Shown: positions 41,900-50,623 of the stretch, one piece after another
How the letters are laid out: each line of letters opens with the position of its first letter
Numbering within the stretch: the stretch's first letter is position 1
NCBI RefSeq assembly: GCF_001083805.1
Contig: NZ_JXSK01000006.1
Span: 186,001 to 250,000, forward strand
Direction: 5' to 3'
DNA length: 64,000 bases
Source of the DNA: Photorhabdus luminescens subsp. luminescens
Lineage (GTDB): Bacteria > Pseudomonadota > Gammaproteobacteria > Enterobacterales > Enterobacteriaceae
Translations under genes and position numbers: made by a program
Notes under the pieces: generated by a model
What the model was told of the DNA's origin: nothing
Databases searched by the model: none
What the model saw: the letters and a program-made list of their open reading frames with translations, nothing else

Positions 41900-43429
41900 T
41901 TATCTGGAGCTTGTTTTTATACTGCCATCGGCGTTAACTGTTGCCCGACTTCCGCCGTACAAATCTTTCCTGAAAGTAGAGTAATCTGTGTGGACATCAT
42001 CACGGACTTCTAATTCTGCCAATATTTCCTGGCTGGATACGCTAAATCCTTTGGCATGTATAGGAGAAGAGAAGGGTTCGGTATAGAGATTCAATCCCCA
42101 TTGAGGCGTTAAACCGTGGTTAGCCGCCCCTAAATTAACTTCAATCATAGAATGATGATTATCATCAACCAGATAACCGGTTGCCAGCCATCGAGTTAGC
42201 TCTTTCATTTCCCGCTCCCCACGTTGAATTGACTGATCTGTCGATTCGCCGTTAGTAGGCGTCCCTAAAGCAAGATCATTTTTCAGGCCCGCCCCTAACA
42301 ATCTGGCCGCAGTAATAAAACGATCTGTGGTGCCGGAAGGCGCAGCGACAGTTGGCAAATTATGTAAAGCCGCATCCTTGGAAAATCCTGTATTTTCTTT
42401 CACATTCCAAACAGCAAAACCGTTGCCTCGTTGTACGATAATGTTTTCCTTAGCTAATTCTTGATGTGCTTTGACAGGTTCTGACCGACCAAATTGATAG
42501 TCAGTTCTGTCCAGTCGATTGCGGGGATTTAAACTGGCAAATGCCAATTCCCGACTGGTCAGACGATCATTGGCTTTAAGTGAAGCGGCAGTTGACCAGA
42601 CGTTATCCTTATCAGGAGCTGATGCTCTGAAATCACCCTGAACCTCTGTAAGGCTATTGCCAGCCAGAGCAGGATTACTGATAACTTCTTGTCCTTTTAT
42701 CTGTTTAGTCACCTGATATAATTCGGGGTTTTCAGAGGCGTTAAATTTATTTTCATTTTTGAAAGTGTAGAGTGCCAATTGATCTGGTAAGGGCTTTTCC
42801 TTAGTGGAGCCGCGGGCTGGCGCAAAGTTTTTACTTTCCAGATAACCAATATCAATTATATCCTTGAATTCTGATTTCAATTCAGATGATGAATAGATCT
42901 TCTCCAGAGTATCCCGGAAATAAGCAGAGTTGGTGAGATCATAGTAAGCAGTGGCTTTTTCCCTCAATGTTAGCGGCTCTGTACCTGCTCTATCCGGTCT
43001 GGCGCCATTCTGCCGTGCTTCGCTAATGATTCGAGTAAATCCACCTGCGCCAAGCTGGCCGACAATACTAAAACCGGGTTTATCACCGGTATAGGCATTT
43101 AGCATTTTAGTGATTGCGGTTAACTCATTACCCTCCGCCCGAACAAAAAGTTTCACCAGATTGGATAAGAGAGAATCAACGGTTTTATGGGCGGCGGTGC
43201 TTTCGCTGGCTAAGCGGGAAATATTAGCTTCAATTTGTTTGTTGGTCACGACGGATTTTTCATTCCATTGTGTGATAACCGAGGTCGGTGCGGTAAGTGG
43301 ATTATCAATGGTATTATTTAATAATGGCTCGCAGCAATGGCAAGTTTTATCTGTTGCAGTTGGTTGATGCAATTCAGTTTGATGAATATCGATTCTGGTG
43401 TTAGCTCTATTTATTGAAAAATCCGGCAT
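41900..43429 (-). CDS. Candidate type III secreted effector, unknown activity
   Basis: 509 aa, not recognised with certainty. The N-terminus (MPDFSINRANTRIDIHQTEL) is polar and lacks a Sec signal, as in type III substrates. The body is hydrophilic with no membrane segments; the C-terminal part (TRWLATGYLVDDNHHSMIEV, NLGAANHGLTPQWGLN) is the best candidate catalytic region because of its clustered His/Asp/Glu/Asn, but no known motif was assigned. ATG is preceded by GGAGAAAAAAT. A CesT-type chaperone gene lies 69 bp upstream on the same strand, the usual chaperone-effector order. No secretion-apparatus gene is in this window. The effector role is inferred from context. Confidence 0.65.
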   Translation of the reverse strand: MPDFSINRANTRIDIHQTELHQPTATDKTCHCCEPLLNNTIDNPLTAPTSVITQWNEKSVVTNKQIEANISRLASESTAAHKTVDSLLSNLVKLFVRAEGNELTAITKMLNAYTGDKPGFSIVGQLGAGGFTRIISEARQNGARPDRAGTEPLTLREKATAYYDLTNSAYFRDTLEKIYSSSELKSEFKDIIDIGYLESKNFAPARGSTKEKPLPDQLALYTFKNENKFNASENPELYQVTKQIKGQEVISNPALAGNSLTEVQGDFRASAPDKDNVWSTAASLKANDRLTSRELAFASLNPRNRLDRTDYQFGRSEPVKAHQELAKENIIVQRGNGFAVWNVKENTGFSKDAALHNLPTVAAPSGTTDRFITAARLLGAGLKNDLALGTPTNGESTDQSIQRGEREMKELTRWLATGYLVDDNHHSMIEVNLGAANHGLTPQWGLNLYTEPFSSPIHAKGFSVSSQEILAELEVRDDVHTDYSTFRKDLYGGSRATVNADGSIKTSSR

Positions 43430-43498
43430 ATTTTTTCTCCATTATTTTATTGTTTTTTCTGCTGTAAGTCCGTTGAATTTACGGTTTAAGAAAACAGG

Positions 43499-43909
43499 TC
43501 AAACAAAAATATCGTGGGCCGAAGTGGAAGTGGTAGGTTCATTTTCTGGAAAAGGAAGTTCAGCTCTTATTTTTTGCAGGTTTCCCAGAATATTAGCCAA
43601 GTCAGTAGCATCGATTCGTTCTATATCTTGTAATAAACAGAGACGAATAGTTTGCGTTGGCTGATGTAATGCGAGCCATGCTCCTCCCAGTATATTTATA
43701 TTACTGTTTAATGAGAGCCAAAATTCTGCATCGCTATTCACAAACGAAGCCACCGTATGATGGAAAGTCAGCATTGATCCTGTTGAATCCACTTCTAACC
43801 ACCAGGGACCATGATCACCAATGTTCAATTGCACTGCGCCAGTGGAAAGATTCAACATAATGTTGGTTTGAGCGGCAAAATCTGCGCATAATTTTTCTAA
43901 CTTGGGCAT
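43499..43909 (-). CDS. CesT-family type III secretion chaperone
   Basis: 136 aa, acidic, with the alpha-beta pattern of class I chaperones: MPKLEKLCADFAAQTNIMLN, a strand-rich core (GPWWLEVDSTGSMLTFHHTV, FWLSLNSNINILGGAWLALH) and a C-terminal helix (DATDLANILGNLQKIRAEL). Such dimers bind the N-terminal part of one or a few effectors and deliver them unfolded to the injectisome. Start is ATG 43909; a TTG directly before it is in frame. Sits immediately upstream of its probable cargo gene. Confidence 0.78.
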   Translation of the reverse strand: MPKLEKLCADFAAQTNIMLNLSTGAVQLNIGDHGPWWLEVDSTGSMLTFHHTVASFVNSDAEFWLSLNSNINILGGAWLALHQPTQTIRLCLLQDIERIDATDLANILGNLQKIRAELPFPENEPTTSTSAHDIFV

Positions 43910-44141
43910 CAATAAATCTCATCAAAAAAATTAACAGTAAAATATTGTCCAAATTATGTGGTCGAAGCGTAGGATCGTCTATCAAAAACAGGCAATGATA
44001 TTGTAAGAATTAATCAGATAGATGGGTTCTTGGTAGGACGTCAACATACGGTAACGGTTGGTTTTTTATGAAGAATCTGGTGAATTCGGTGATGATTTCC
44101 GAGTCCTTGTAGATTGAGGAGGTAGTTCGAACATATTGTGT

Positions 44142-44209
44142 TGATAACTATGTGACTGGGGTGAGTGAAAGCAGCCAACAAAGCAGCAGCTTGAAAGATG
44201 AAGGGTATA
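44142..44209. repeat. ERIC/IRU element, right half only (copy 4)
   Basis: GATAACTATGTGACTGGGGT through GCTTGAAAGATGAAGGGTATA; the left half (about 60 bp) is missing. Complementary in extent to the left-half copy at 37123. Confidence 0.82.
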
Positions 44210-44299
44210 ACTTATTTAAAGCTGAAACGTTTAATATGACCGGGATAATGATCTGCATATTCTTGAAATAATATTTAAATGAAAATAGATTATAAATTA

Positions 44300-44320
44300 T
44301 TGACATAATATTTATGTCAA
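44300..44320. promoter_or_regulatory. Perfect 21-bp dyad, possible operator
   Basis: TTGACATAA-TAT-TTATGTCAA: 9-bp arms around a 3-nt centre, 448 bp upstream of the lipase gene. No T-run or GC content to suggest a terminator. The binding protein is unknown. Confidence 0.4.
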
Positions 44321-44768
44321 TAATAAATTGTCGGTATATTATCACTTGATCTTTTTCGCCATTTTGGTTGAGCATAGATGGGATATTTTTATTATTTAAT
44401 TCATTGAAAATAAAATTTAATGATTAATCATGATAGTTAGTAAGGATAATGCTTTCCTCATGTAAATCAAACCATTATTTCTTGTGTTTTGTGGTGATAA
44501 TAATTCTGTGTCAGGTTAATAAGTTTGTGTTTTTTATTTTTTGTGGATTTATTATTTGTGAAATTAAATAAATCAATGATCTGCATTGTTATTTGGTTGC
44601 CATTTTTTACCTTGTGTTTTTCATAATTATATTCGTTTTGCATTTGTTGAATTTTATTACAATTACAGACTTGAGTGAATGAATTTTCTCTCCCACTATT
44701 ATTGGTGTATCGACCTAATAATAAGCGTCGAATTAATATTCCAGAATAAAAAAAGGAAAATAATAATT

Positions 44769-46646
44769 ATGAGCGAATTATGCCTGGGCAGCATTATTGA
44801 TAGCCAAAAAATTACAGAAAATTGGGTGGAGTTTCAATTAGTTGATGAACAAGGTAATCCATTAGTGAATATGCCTTATCGTCTGATAAGTAGCGGGAGG
44901 TTTCGAGATGAACGTAAAGGTGTGACGAATAATCAAGGATTGCTTAGGGAAGAAAACTTATCATCTGATGCGGTAACGTTATATATCAGTGCTCAACCAT
45001 TAGCTGATGAAATGGAACAGCGTCCATTACGGGAAAAACGCAGTATTGGGGCGTCAGTTGTCAAACCAAAAGCAGAAACGGAAGGTCATCAATACCGTTA
45101 TGTGACGATTGGACAGATAAGTGATGGCTTGCCTGTAATTGATAAATGGATAGAAGAGAAACCGCCACGTTATCATTTCCCGGACCCGATACCGAAAGGT
45201 TTTCGTGTTCTCTCAACAAACTGCCGGTATGTTTTGGAAGTATGTCCGTTTCGTGCGTGGGTACTATTGTTACATCATCAGAAAGATTATTCCTTGGTGA
45301 ATGCTTATAATTTGGCATTAATGGGATTGCTGTCATATTTTGATGATAATGTCGATATAACCGGTTCTATTACTCATTTTTTTAACCGACAAATGCTGGA
45401 TATATCTCAATTGCCTAGTAAGGTGGAAAAAATAGCGCGTACTCCCATTGTTTATGATGTACCATTTCGTGAACGTTACACTGATGTTGTATTTATTGAT
45501 TCAAAAGCGGGTGAAAGTGGGATAGGAGATACGGAATTATTTTATGTCGCTAATCAACAGGAAATTATTGTTAGCTGGCGGGGAACGGCGAGTGTCAATG
45601 ACGCTCTCACTGATATTATGTATCAACCATTAAAATTGGGTTGCGAGCCAGGAGGTGTATGCAGTGGTTTTATTAATAATGGTAAGGTTCATCGGGGTTT
45701 TTGGGAGGCATTTAATCTTATTGGTCAATTAAAAGCTCCCGGTTCTGATAAAAATATGTTTGATAAAGTTATTGATTTAGTTAAAAACCGGAACTTATTT
45801 GTTTGTGGGCATAGTTTAGGGGGCGCTTTAGGGCTATTGCATAGTGCCCAACTGAAAAAATATGATCCTTGCTTGTATAGTTATGGAATGCCACGGACAT
45901 TAACCCGTAGTGCGGTAAAAGAATTAGAGGATATTACGCATTACCGACATGTGAATGAAAATGATCTGGTTACCTCTACGCCGCCGGAAAAAGACTTGGA
46001 TAACTGGCTTTATGATTATTGGGGGCCGTTGGGTTATCTATTTAGTACTATTGAATTATTAGGTTTAACGAAAGGTTACGAAGTTTTCTTACATCATGGG
46101 AAAATAGTTCACTTTTATAAAGCTGATCTTATTATTGAAACTTTAAAAGAGAAGGATTTAAATAACTGTATACGGCTTACAGAGGTATTGCCTGTCATGG
46201 CGAAATTGTATTTGATTCCGTCATTGAATCATCAAACGGAAGATAATATGAAGCAAGCATTGGAGATTCAAAAAGAGTTTTTCAAACAGATAAGCGATGC
46301 TGATAGGGAGAAATGGTTTCCACGTAATGCAAACCCGACCTTAAAATATGCCTTGGGTGTGCCTGACCACCGCATGCTTAGATATATTCATTATATTGGT
46401 GATCGAATTGCAGAGCTGTTTGTTTCCGATAAATATTACTTTTATCGTGATCAGAAGAAATTATTTAAAGAAACAATGGATGAAAGGAATGATGTTATTC
46501 CTGATATTAGGCAACGTAATACACTGTTTTTGAATATGGATGATCAATTAGAGCTAGCACTTATTGATACTTTGCAAGATAAACGGGGTACTTTGGCTTT
46601 AACACGTTATACCAATATTGCTACGCGGATTGAGAAAGAGTTATGA
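44769..46646 (+). CDS. Class 3 lipase, probable type VI secretion effector
   Basis: 625 aa from ATG 44769 (MSELCLGSIIDSQKI), behind AAGGAAAA; 30 upstream codons lack conservation. An N-terminal region (about 10-75; WVEFQLVDEQGNPLVNMPYR) is like the Ig-type start of many VgrG/PAAR-associated cargo proteins. The alpha/beta-hydrolase core has EIIVSWRGTASVNDALTD, the nucleophile elbow GHSLGG with Ser349, VNENDLVTSTPP with the likely catalytic Asp, and a following HHGKIVHFYKAD His region, the class 3 lipase order. No signal peptide. Likely a phospholipase or lipase acting on membranes of target cells. No immunity gene was recognised next to it. Function inferred. Confidence 0.75.
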   Translation: MSELCLGSIIDSQKITENWVEFQLVDEQGNPLVNMPYRLISSGRFRDERKGVTNNQGLLREENLSSDAVTLYISAQPLADEMEQRPLREKRSIGASVVKPKAETEGHQYRYVTIGQISDGLPVIDKWIEEKPPRYHFPDPIPKGFRVLSTNCRYVLEVCPFRAWVLLLHHQKDYSLVNAYNLALMGLLSYFDDNVDITGSITHFFNRQMLDISQLPSKVEKIARTPIVYDVPFRERYTDVVFIDSKAGESGIGDTELFYVANQQEIIVSWRGTASVNDALTDIMYQPLKLGCEPGGVCSGFINNGKVHRGFWEAFNLIGQLKAPGSDKNMFDKVIDLVKNRNLFVCGHSLGGALGLLHSAQLKKYDPCLYSYGMPRTLTRSAVKELEDITHYRHVNENDLVTSTPPEKDLDNWLYDYWGPLGYLFSTIELLGLTKGYEVFLHHGKIVHFYKADLIIETLKEKDLNNCIRLTEVLPVMAKLYLIPSLNHQTEDNMKQALEIQKEFFKQISDADREKWFPRNANPTLKYALGVPDHRMLRYIHYIGDRIAELFVSDKYYFYRDQKKLFKETMDERNDVIPDIRQRNTLFLNMDDQLELALIDTLQDKRGTLALTRYTNIATRIEKEL

Positions 46647-46783
46647 TGAAACAGAGGTGAATAAATTAAATATTAAGATTAATAAATAGACATTTATAAC
46701 CAAATAAATAGAACGCCAGAAAATAATGCCGTCATAATGAGGAATATGGACGGGAGATGGTTAAGATTCTCTTTTCTAATTTT

Positions 46784-46814
46784 CAGGGTTGATAAGATGA
46801 AGCTATCAACCCTG
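46784..46814. terminator. Hairpin after the lipase gene
   Basis: CAGGGTTGATA and TATCAACCCTG form a perfect 11-bp stem with a 9-nt loop, between the lipase and yfcD. Otherwise this 307-bp gap shows no gene. Confidence 0.65.
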
Positions 46815-46953
46815 TTATCATTATTAGCGAAAAGGTTGCATGAGTCGTCCGAAACGAATAACTTCATAGAGTCCTTACCGATTTGGTTGTTTTCAGTAGA
46901 ATAAACATTTTGTAGATTTGCAATTTTCTGCTAATAAAAAAAGGTTTTTGAAG

Positions 46954-47505
46954 ATGGAACAAGAGAATCAAGAGAACGTAGTGAGTGTTGAGTGGATCGA
47001 TATCGTTAATGAAAATAATGAAGTCATTGCTCAGGCTACGCGTCGGCAAATGCGTGCCCAACGTTTACGACACCGTGCGACTTATATTGTCGTTCACAAC
47101 GGCATGGGAAAGATTTTGGTTCAACATCGTACAATAACTAAAGATTTTTATCCGGGAAAACTGGACGCGACTGCGGGCGGTGTGGTGTTGACGGGTGAAA
47201 ATATGCTGGATTCTGCCCGGCGCGAAGCAGAAGAGGAGTTAGGTATTGCCGGTGTGCCTTTTGCAGAACATGGTAGTTTTTATTATGAAGCAGAGGATTG
47301 CCGCATTTGTGGCGCATTATTTAGTTGCATCAGTCATGGTCCGTTTGCTTTACAGGAAGCGGAAATTGATGATGTGTGTTGGTTGACACCGGAGGAGATA
47401 ACCGCCCGTTGCGATGAATTCACCCCTGATTCGTTGAAAGCGCTTTCTCTATGGCTGACACGTAATAACGATTTTGATGAAATTATTATCAATAGGAAAA
47501 AATGA
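46954..47505 (+). CDS. yfcD: NUDIX hydrolase YfcD
   Basis: 183 aa from ATG 46954 ([20 protein letters not shown]); 12 codons upstream are unlikely. NUDIX box [20 protein letters not shown] followed by ELGI fits Gx5Ex7REUxEExGU, binding metal for hydrolysis of a nucleoside diphosphate linked to another moiety. The E. coli protein resembles isopentenyl-diphosphate isomerase, but its substrate is not settled. Belongs to the conserved yfcH-yfcG-yfcD neighbourhood, here separated by the effector and lipase island. Confidence 0.93.
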   Translation: MEQENQENVVSVEWIDIVNENNEVIAQATRRQMRAQRLRHRATYIVVHNGMGKILVQHRTITKDFYPGKLDATAGGVVLTGENMLDSARREAEEELGIAGVPFAEHGSFYYEAEDCRICGALFSCISHGPFALQEAEIDDVCWLTPEEITARCDEFTPDSLKALSLWLTRNNDFDEIIINRKK

Positions 47506-47583
47506 GAATAGTCCAATAAAGAATTATCTAAATCAATCTGAGTAAAAATTAATGATGTTGTACATTCTTATTGATGAAGAGCT

Positions 47584-47607
47584 GGAGGATGGCTGGCGCT
47601 ATCCTCC
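47584..47607. terminator. Hairpin after yfcD
   Basis: GGAGGAT and ATCCTCC form a 7-bp stem with a 10-nt loop between yfcD and the convergent regulator remnant. Confidence 0.5.
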
Positions 47608-47652
47608 AATTAACGTGTCGTAAAATATGCGTATAGTGGTACAAGTACTATT

Positions 47653-48069
47653 CTATTTAAGTGGCAAATAAATATCCGTTAGTAATTCGTGTGTAGCGAC
47701 TTCATGTACGAAGTTAAGGTAATGAAAGTACAGTGGGAAATCGCGCAGTTCCTCTCCGCTGGCAGGTAGCCAGTCGCGATACAAATACCGAGCACTCTCC
47801 GATAAAGAATCATGTGAACCATAATGGCGAGCTACGGCACAACGGCCACCGGGTATGGTGCCGTTGATCACTCCGAACAGATTATCCTCTTGGATTGGCG
47901 CTTCTACTGTGCCGCAAATATCAAAGTGGAAATCTTCTCCTTTTATCGTTGCCGGATCGTGTGGAGCAATACCGTAGGTTTGATTGCTGGTAACTGGCGA
48001 CAGTCCTGTAGTTTTACGCCATTCGATAAAACGTGCGGCTGTTGCATTGCATCCTCCAATTAGAGAGCA
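47653..48069 (-). pseudogene. GyrI-like effector-binding domain, truncated AraC-type regulator
   Basis: The minus-strand frame is open for 139 codons from just after a stop at 48070-48072 and reads GGCNATAARFIEWRKTTGLS, then PVTSNQTYGIAPHDPATI, FHFDICGTVEAPIQEDNLFG and GGRCAVARHYGSHDSL, ending TDIYLPLK. This is a GyrI/SbmC-type domain that normally forms the C-terminal half of AraC-family regulators. No in-frame start exists at the upstream end and no helix-turn-helix is present. A GTG at 47871 could still make a 72-residue fragment. A decayed regulator gene. Confidence 0.7.
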
Positions 48070-48072
48070 CTA

Positions 48073-48793
48073 TGCCTGAATATAAGAAACATTGCCTGAC
48101 TGATATTGCTGACTTTTGCATTAAGCCGATGTAGGAAACGTTATTTCAAATGAAATTCTAATCGTGTAAGGAAGAAAATAATAGCACATAGCAGGGCAAT
48201 GAATTTAAAACGCATTAAATAGTAAAAAGAGCATGAAGATTTTAAACCTCTTGATCTTGTTAATAAAAATAACCGGATTCTTTAGGGATAAAAAACTCTA
48301 CGGGGATATGATTATTAGGTTTGAATAACAGATAGCATTTAAAGAGTCTAAAGAATAAAATTGGGTTTTAATGATGGCTAGTGTTTAAGAAATTAAGTGT
48401 TTGGGGAAGAAAAGACTATTTGTTGTTCTATTATTGTGATTTAATGGGTATCCGTTATGATAAAAGCATTTCTCGATATTGGAGTGCCTTATTAGCTGTT
48501 GTTATTTGGTTATGAGGGAGCCAATCAATGGGGCTATTTCGTCTTAAATCAATGATAAATTGGGTTTGAGTTAAGCTGAATGTTGTTAGGAATTAGGATT
48601 ATGTGGGACTAAATCATAGCTATCTGATTCAGCAATGGATGGCAGCCTTTTTATATAACGGCCATCCATTGGAATTTATAATCAGCATTCTAAGGTTCAG
48701 GGCTTACAGCGTTCTTTTGGACAGGATCATGGAATGGTTATCGCATTGTTTGAGGATCGTATGAGTCAAAATTAACGAGTTTAGAGGTTTAAC
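48073..48793. other. Region without intact gene before the DUF4225 gene
   Basis: About 720 bp. CAATGGATGGC (48633-48643) and GCCATCCATTG (48661-48671) form a perfect 11-bp stem. A broken frame (48597-48775) reads GLNHSYLIQQWMAAFLYNGH, then after a frame change NQHSKVQGLQRSFGQDHGMV and IALFEDRMSQN-stop; it may be the tail of a lost gene, not identified. Confidence 0.35.
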
Positions 48794-49576
48794 ATGGTGT
48801 GTTCATCAAGACAAAGTTGGCATAATTTAGAGCTAAAAATTAAAGAACTACATGAGATATCATCCAGGCTTAATTTTAGATATCTTTATGATGTTAGAAG
48901 CAGCAGTCGTTTCATTTTCGAAATAAATGAACTAATCAGAACGGTTAATTATGAGATAGGTACAAATTGCTTATCTGTTGATGGTGGTATTGCAATCCTG
49001 CAAGATGAAATAGATAATCTGAGGAGACAGGAGCTTGACCTGTTAATAAATGATAGCAAGCTATATATGATTGTTCAAAAAGAAAAAAAAGAAAAAGAGC
49101 ATGAGACAACCAATTTAATTTTGAAACAAGTTGGTTTTGTGAGTGGTGGCTCTCAAATCTTTGCAGGTATTGGCATATGTGTAGCTTCTCTTGGTGCAGC
49201 GTGTGCGGGTTTTGGTGTTCCATTGTTGGTGCAAGGAGGAAATAACGTTTATGAGAATGGGTATTATCTGTTATTAAGAAAAGAGGCTTCTGGTCCGGTA
49301 AGAAATGTTTATCGTGATGCAGCTAAAACACTGGGTTATAGTGAAGCTGATGGTGATAAAATTTACGGCTACGTAGATCTGGGGGTGTCTGGATATGCAA
49401 TGGCAAGATCTGTTGTGAGGCCCGGAACTTTTCGTTTATTTAGGTATATAAAAACTGATTACATCAGAGGGTGGCAGGAGATGGGGAAAATACCTTTGCT
49501 TGCTGAACTTTTCGGTGATGGTGTGACTGGATTCAGTATTTATTCGATTTCTAAAGGTGAGAAAAATGAACGATGA
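48794..49576 (+). CDS. DUF4225-type protein, possible toxin
   Basis: 260 aa. N-terminal 110 residues are helical and charged (ILQDEIDNLRRQELDLLIND, KEKKEKEHE coiled-coil region). A hydrophobic glycine-rich segment follows (about 113-150; GSQIFAGIGICVASLGAACA), then the conserved block GGNNVYENGYYLLLRKEASG, PVRNVYRDAAKTLGYSEADG and YVDLGVSGYAMARSV, FRLFRYIKTDYIRGWQEMG that I associate with DUF4225. AGAGG precedes the ATG. Function of the family is not established; some relatives lie near secretion or polymorphic toxin genes. The next small membrane-protein gene overlaps its 3' end by 11 bp, so the two are coupled. Confidence 0.75.
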   Translation: MVCSSRQSWHNLELKIKELHEISSRLNFRYLYDVRSSSRFIFEINELIRTVNYEIGTNCLSVDGGIAILQDEIDNLRRQELDLLINDSKLYMIVQKEKKEKEHETTNLILKQVGFVSGGSQIFAGIGICVASLGAACAGFGVPLLVQGGNNVYENGYYLLLRKEASGPVRNVYRDAAKTLGYSEADGDKIYGYVDLGVSGYAMARSVVRPGTFRLFRYIKTDYIRGWQEMGKIPLLAELFGDGVTGFSIYSISKGEKNER

Positions 49577-49919
49577 TGTGACGTTATCCTATTATAATGT
49601 CTTTTTTGTAATTATTTATTACGCAATATCTATTTTCGTGCTTATTGTACTGTTTAAGCTGAGGGGATATGTAAGGGGCTATATTCGAGAGGTGTTTTTT
49701 ACTGTTATTGTTGTGGTTGTTAGTACTGCTCAATATAGTATTTGTGTAAATGGTGGTGTGCTGGTATATATATTACCACATTATTTTAGTATTTACGATT
49801 ATGATTCAATTAAGTATGGTGCTTGGGTTTTTGTATTTTTATATCCTTGTCTTCTTATTATGGATAAACCCTATAGTGAGGAAAGGAAAAGCAGAAACAA
49901 TGGTGAAGAAAATGAGTGA
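49566..49919 (+). CDS. Small membrane protein, tandem copy 1 (possible immunity protein)
   Basis: 117 aa from ATG 49566 (MNDDVTLSYYNVFFVIIYYA) after AAAGGTGAG. Three hydrophobic segments (FFVIIYYAISIFVLIVLFKL; VFFTVIVVVVSTAQYSICV; YGAWVFVFLYPCLLIMDK) and a charged tail. No family recognised. It overlaps the DUF4225 gene before it and is overlapped by its own paralogue after it. An immunity role is inference from the gene arrangement only. Confidence 0.7.
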   Translation: MNDDVTLSYYNVFFVIIYYAISIFVLIVLFKLRGYVRGYIREVFFTVIVVVVSTAQYSICVNGGVLVYILPHYFSIYDYDSIKYGAWVFVFLYPCLLIMDKPYSEERKSRNNGEENE

Positions 49920-50268
49920 TAGTATGACATTATCCAATTATAATATCTTTTTTGTAATTATTTATTACGCAATATCTATTTTCGTGCTTATTGTACTGTT
50001 TAAGCTGAGGGGATATGTAAGGGGTTATATTAGAGCGGTACTTTTTACTGTTATTTTTGTGGTTGTTAATACTGTACAGCATAATATTGCTGTAAATGGT
50101 GGTGTACTGGTATATATATTTCCACATTATTTTAATATTTATGATTATAGCTCAATCCGGTTTGGTGCTTTGTTTTTTGCAATTGCATATTCTTGTCTTC
50201 TTACTATGGGTAAACCTTATAGTGAAGAAAAAGAAAAAGAAAAAGAAAAAGAAAAAGAAAAGGATTAA
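49912..50268 (+). CDS. Small membrane protein, tandem copy 2
   Basis: 118 aa from ATG 49912 (MSDSMTLSNYNIFFVIIYYA), preceded by GGTGAAGAAA like copy 1. Protein and DNA are near-duplicates of copy 1 over most of the length: the stretch coding FFVIIYYAISIFVLIVLFKL is identical in bases. The C-terminus ends in a run of EK repeats coded by a hexanucleotide repeat. An in-frame ATG at 49900 is also possible; the longer frame from 49750 is an artefact. Confidence 0.7.
   Translation: MSDSMTLSNYNIFFVIIYYAISIFVLIVLFKLRGYVRGYIRAVLFTVIFVVVNTVQHNIAVNGGVLVYIFPHYFNIYDYSSIRFGALFFAIAYSCLLTMGKPYSEEKEKEKEKEKEKD
50224..50264. repeat. Hexanucleotide microsatellite (GAAAAA)n
   Basis: About six to seven copies of a GAAAAA-type hexamer at the 3' end of the second small membrane-protein gene. 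Because the unit is six bases, slippage changes tail length (EK pairs) without shifting the frame. Confidence 0.8.
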
Positions 50269-50623
50269 TATTTATTTAATGGATTACAGAGTGAAATTTA
50301 TTTTCAAGTTTATCTAAATTCTTGGAAGATAAAGTTTGTTGTAATCGTTTTGTAGGTCAATACATTCATTTTGCAAATGGCAATATATGTCTGCCTTATG
50401 GTAATTGATTCGGGCCAATAATCGCACTATAGGCGAGTGTTTAATCAATACGTGCGCATATTCAGAGTGAACGGTAACTACAAAATGTAGGAAAGGATTG
50501 CTTGCTAGACGGTGATAAAATTGTTGTCTACAGCCAACAAAATGTTGGTGGTCTCCAAATATAGGGCTATAATCTGACCTAAATTTAGATCTATATGTGA
50601 CTATGTTAAATGGAGGTGTTTAT
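50269..50623. other. Promoter region of the YafO-type toxin-antitoxin operon
   Basis: 355 bp without a gene. CCAACAAAATGTTGG (50533-50547) is a dyad with 6-bp arms and is a candidate operator for antitoxin autoregulation. Confidence 0.4.

Larger units (their letters stand above)
43910..44768. other. Non-coding region between chaperone and lipase genes
   Basis: About 860 bp, AT-rich, holding a half ERIC copy, a perfect 21-bp dyad (both listed separately) and presumably both divergent promoters. No gene recognised. Confidence 0.5.

Noticed and set aside
41900-43429. Assignment of the candidate effector to YopT/LopT-type cysteine proteases
   Set aside because: No Cys-His-Asp arrangement typical of that family could be traced; the few cysteines are near the N-terminus.
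47824-48063. 79-codon plus-strand frame opposite the GyrI remnant
   Set aside because: The minus strand reads a recognisable GyrI domain over the same bases.
49750-49911. N-terminal extension of the second small membrane protein from an ATG at 49750
   Set aside because: The extension lies in another frame of copy 1; comparison of the two copies places the true start at 49912.
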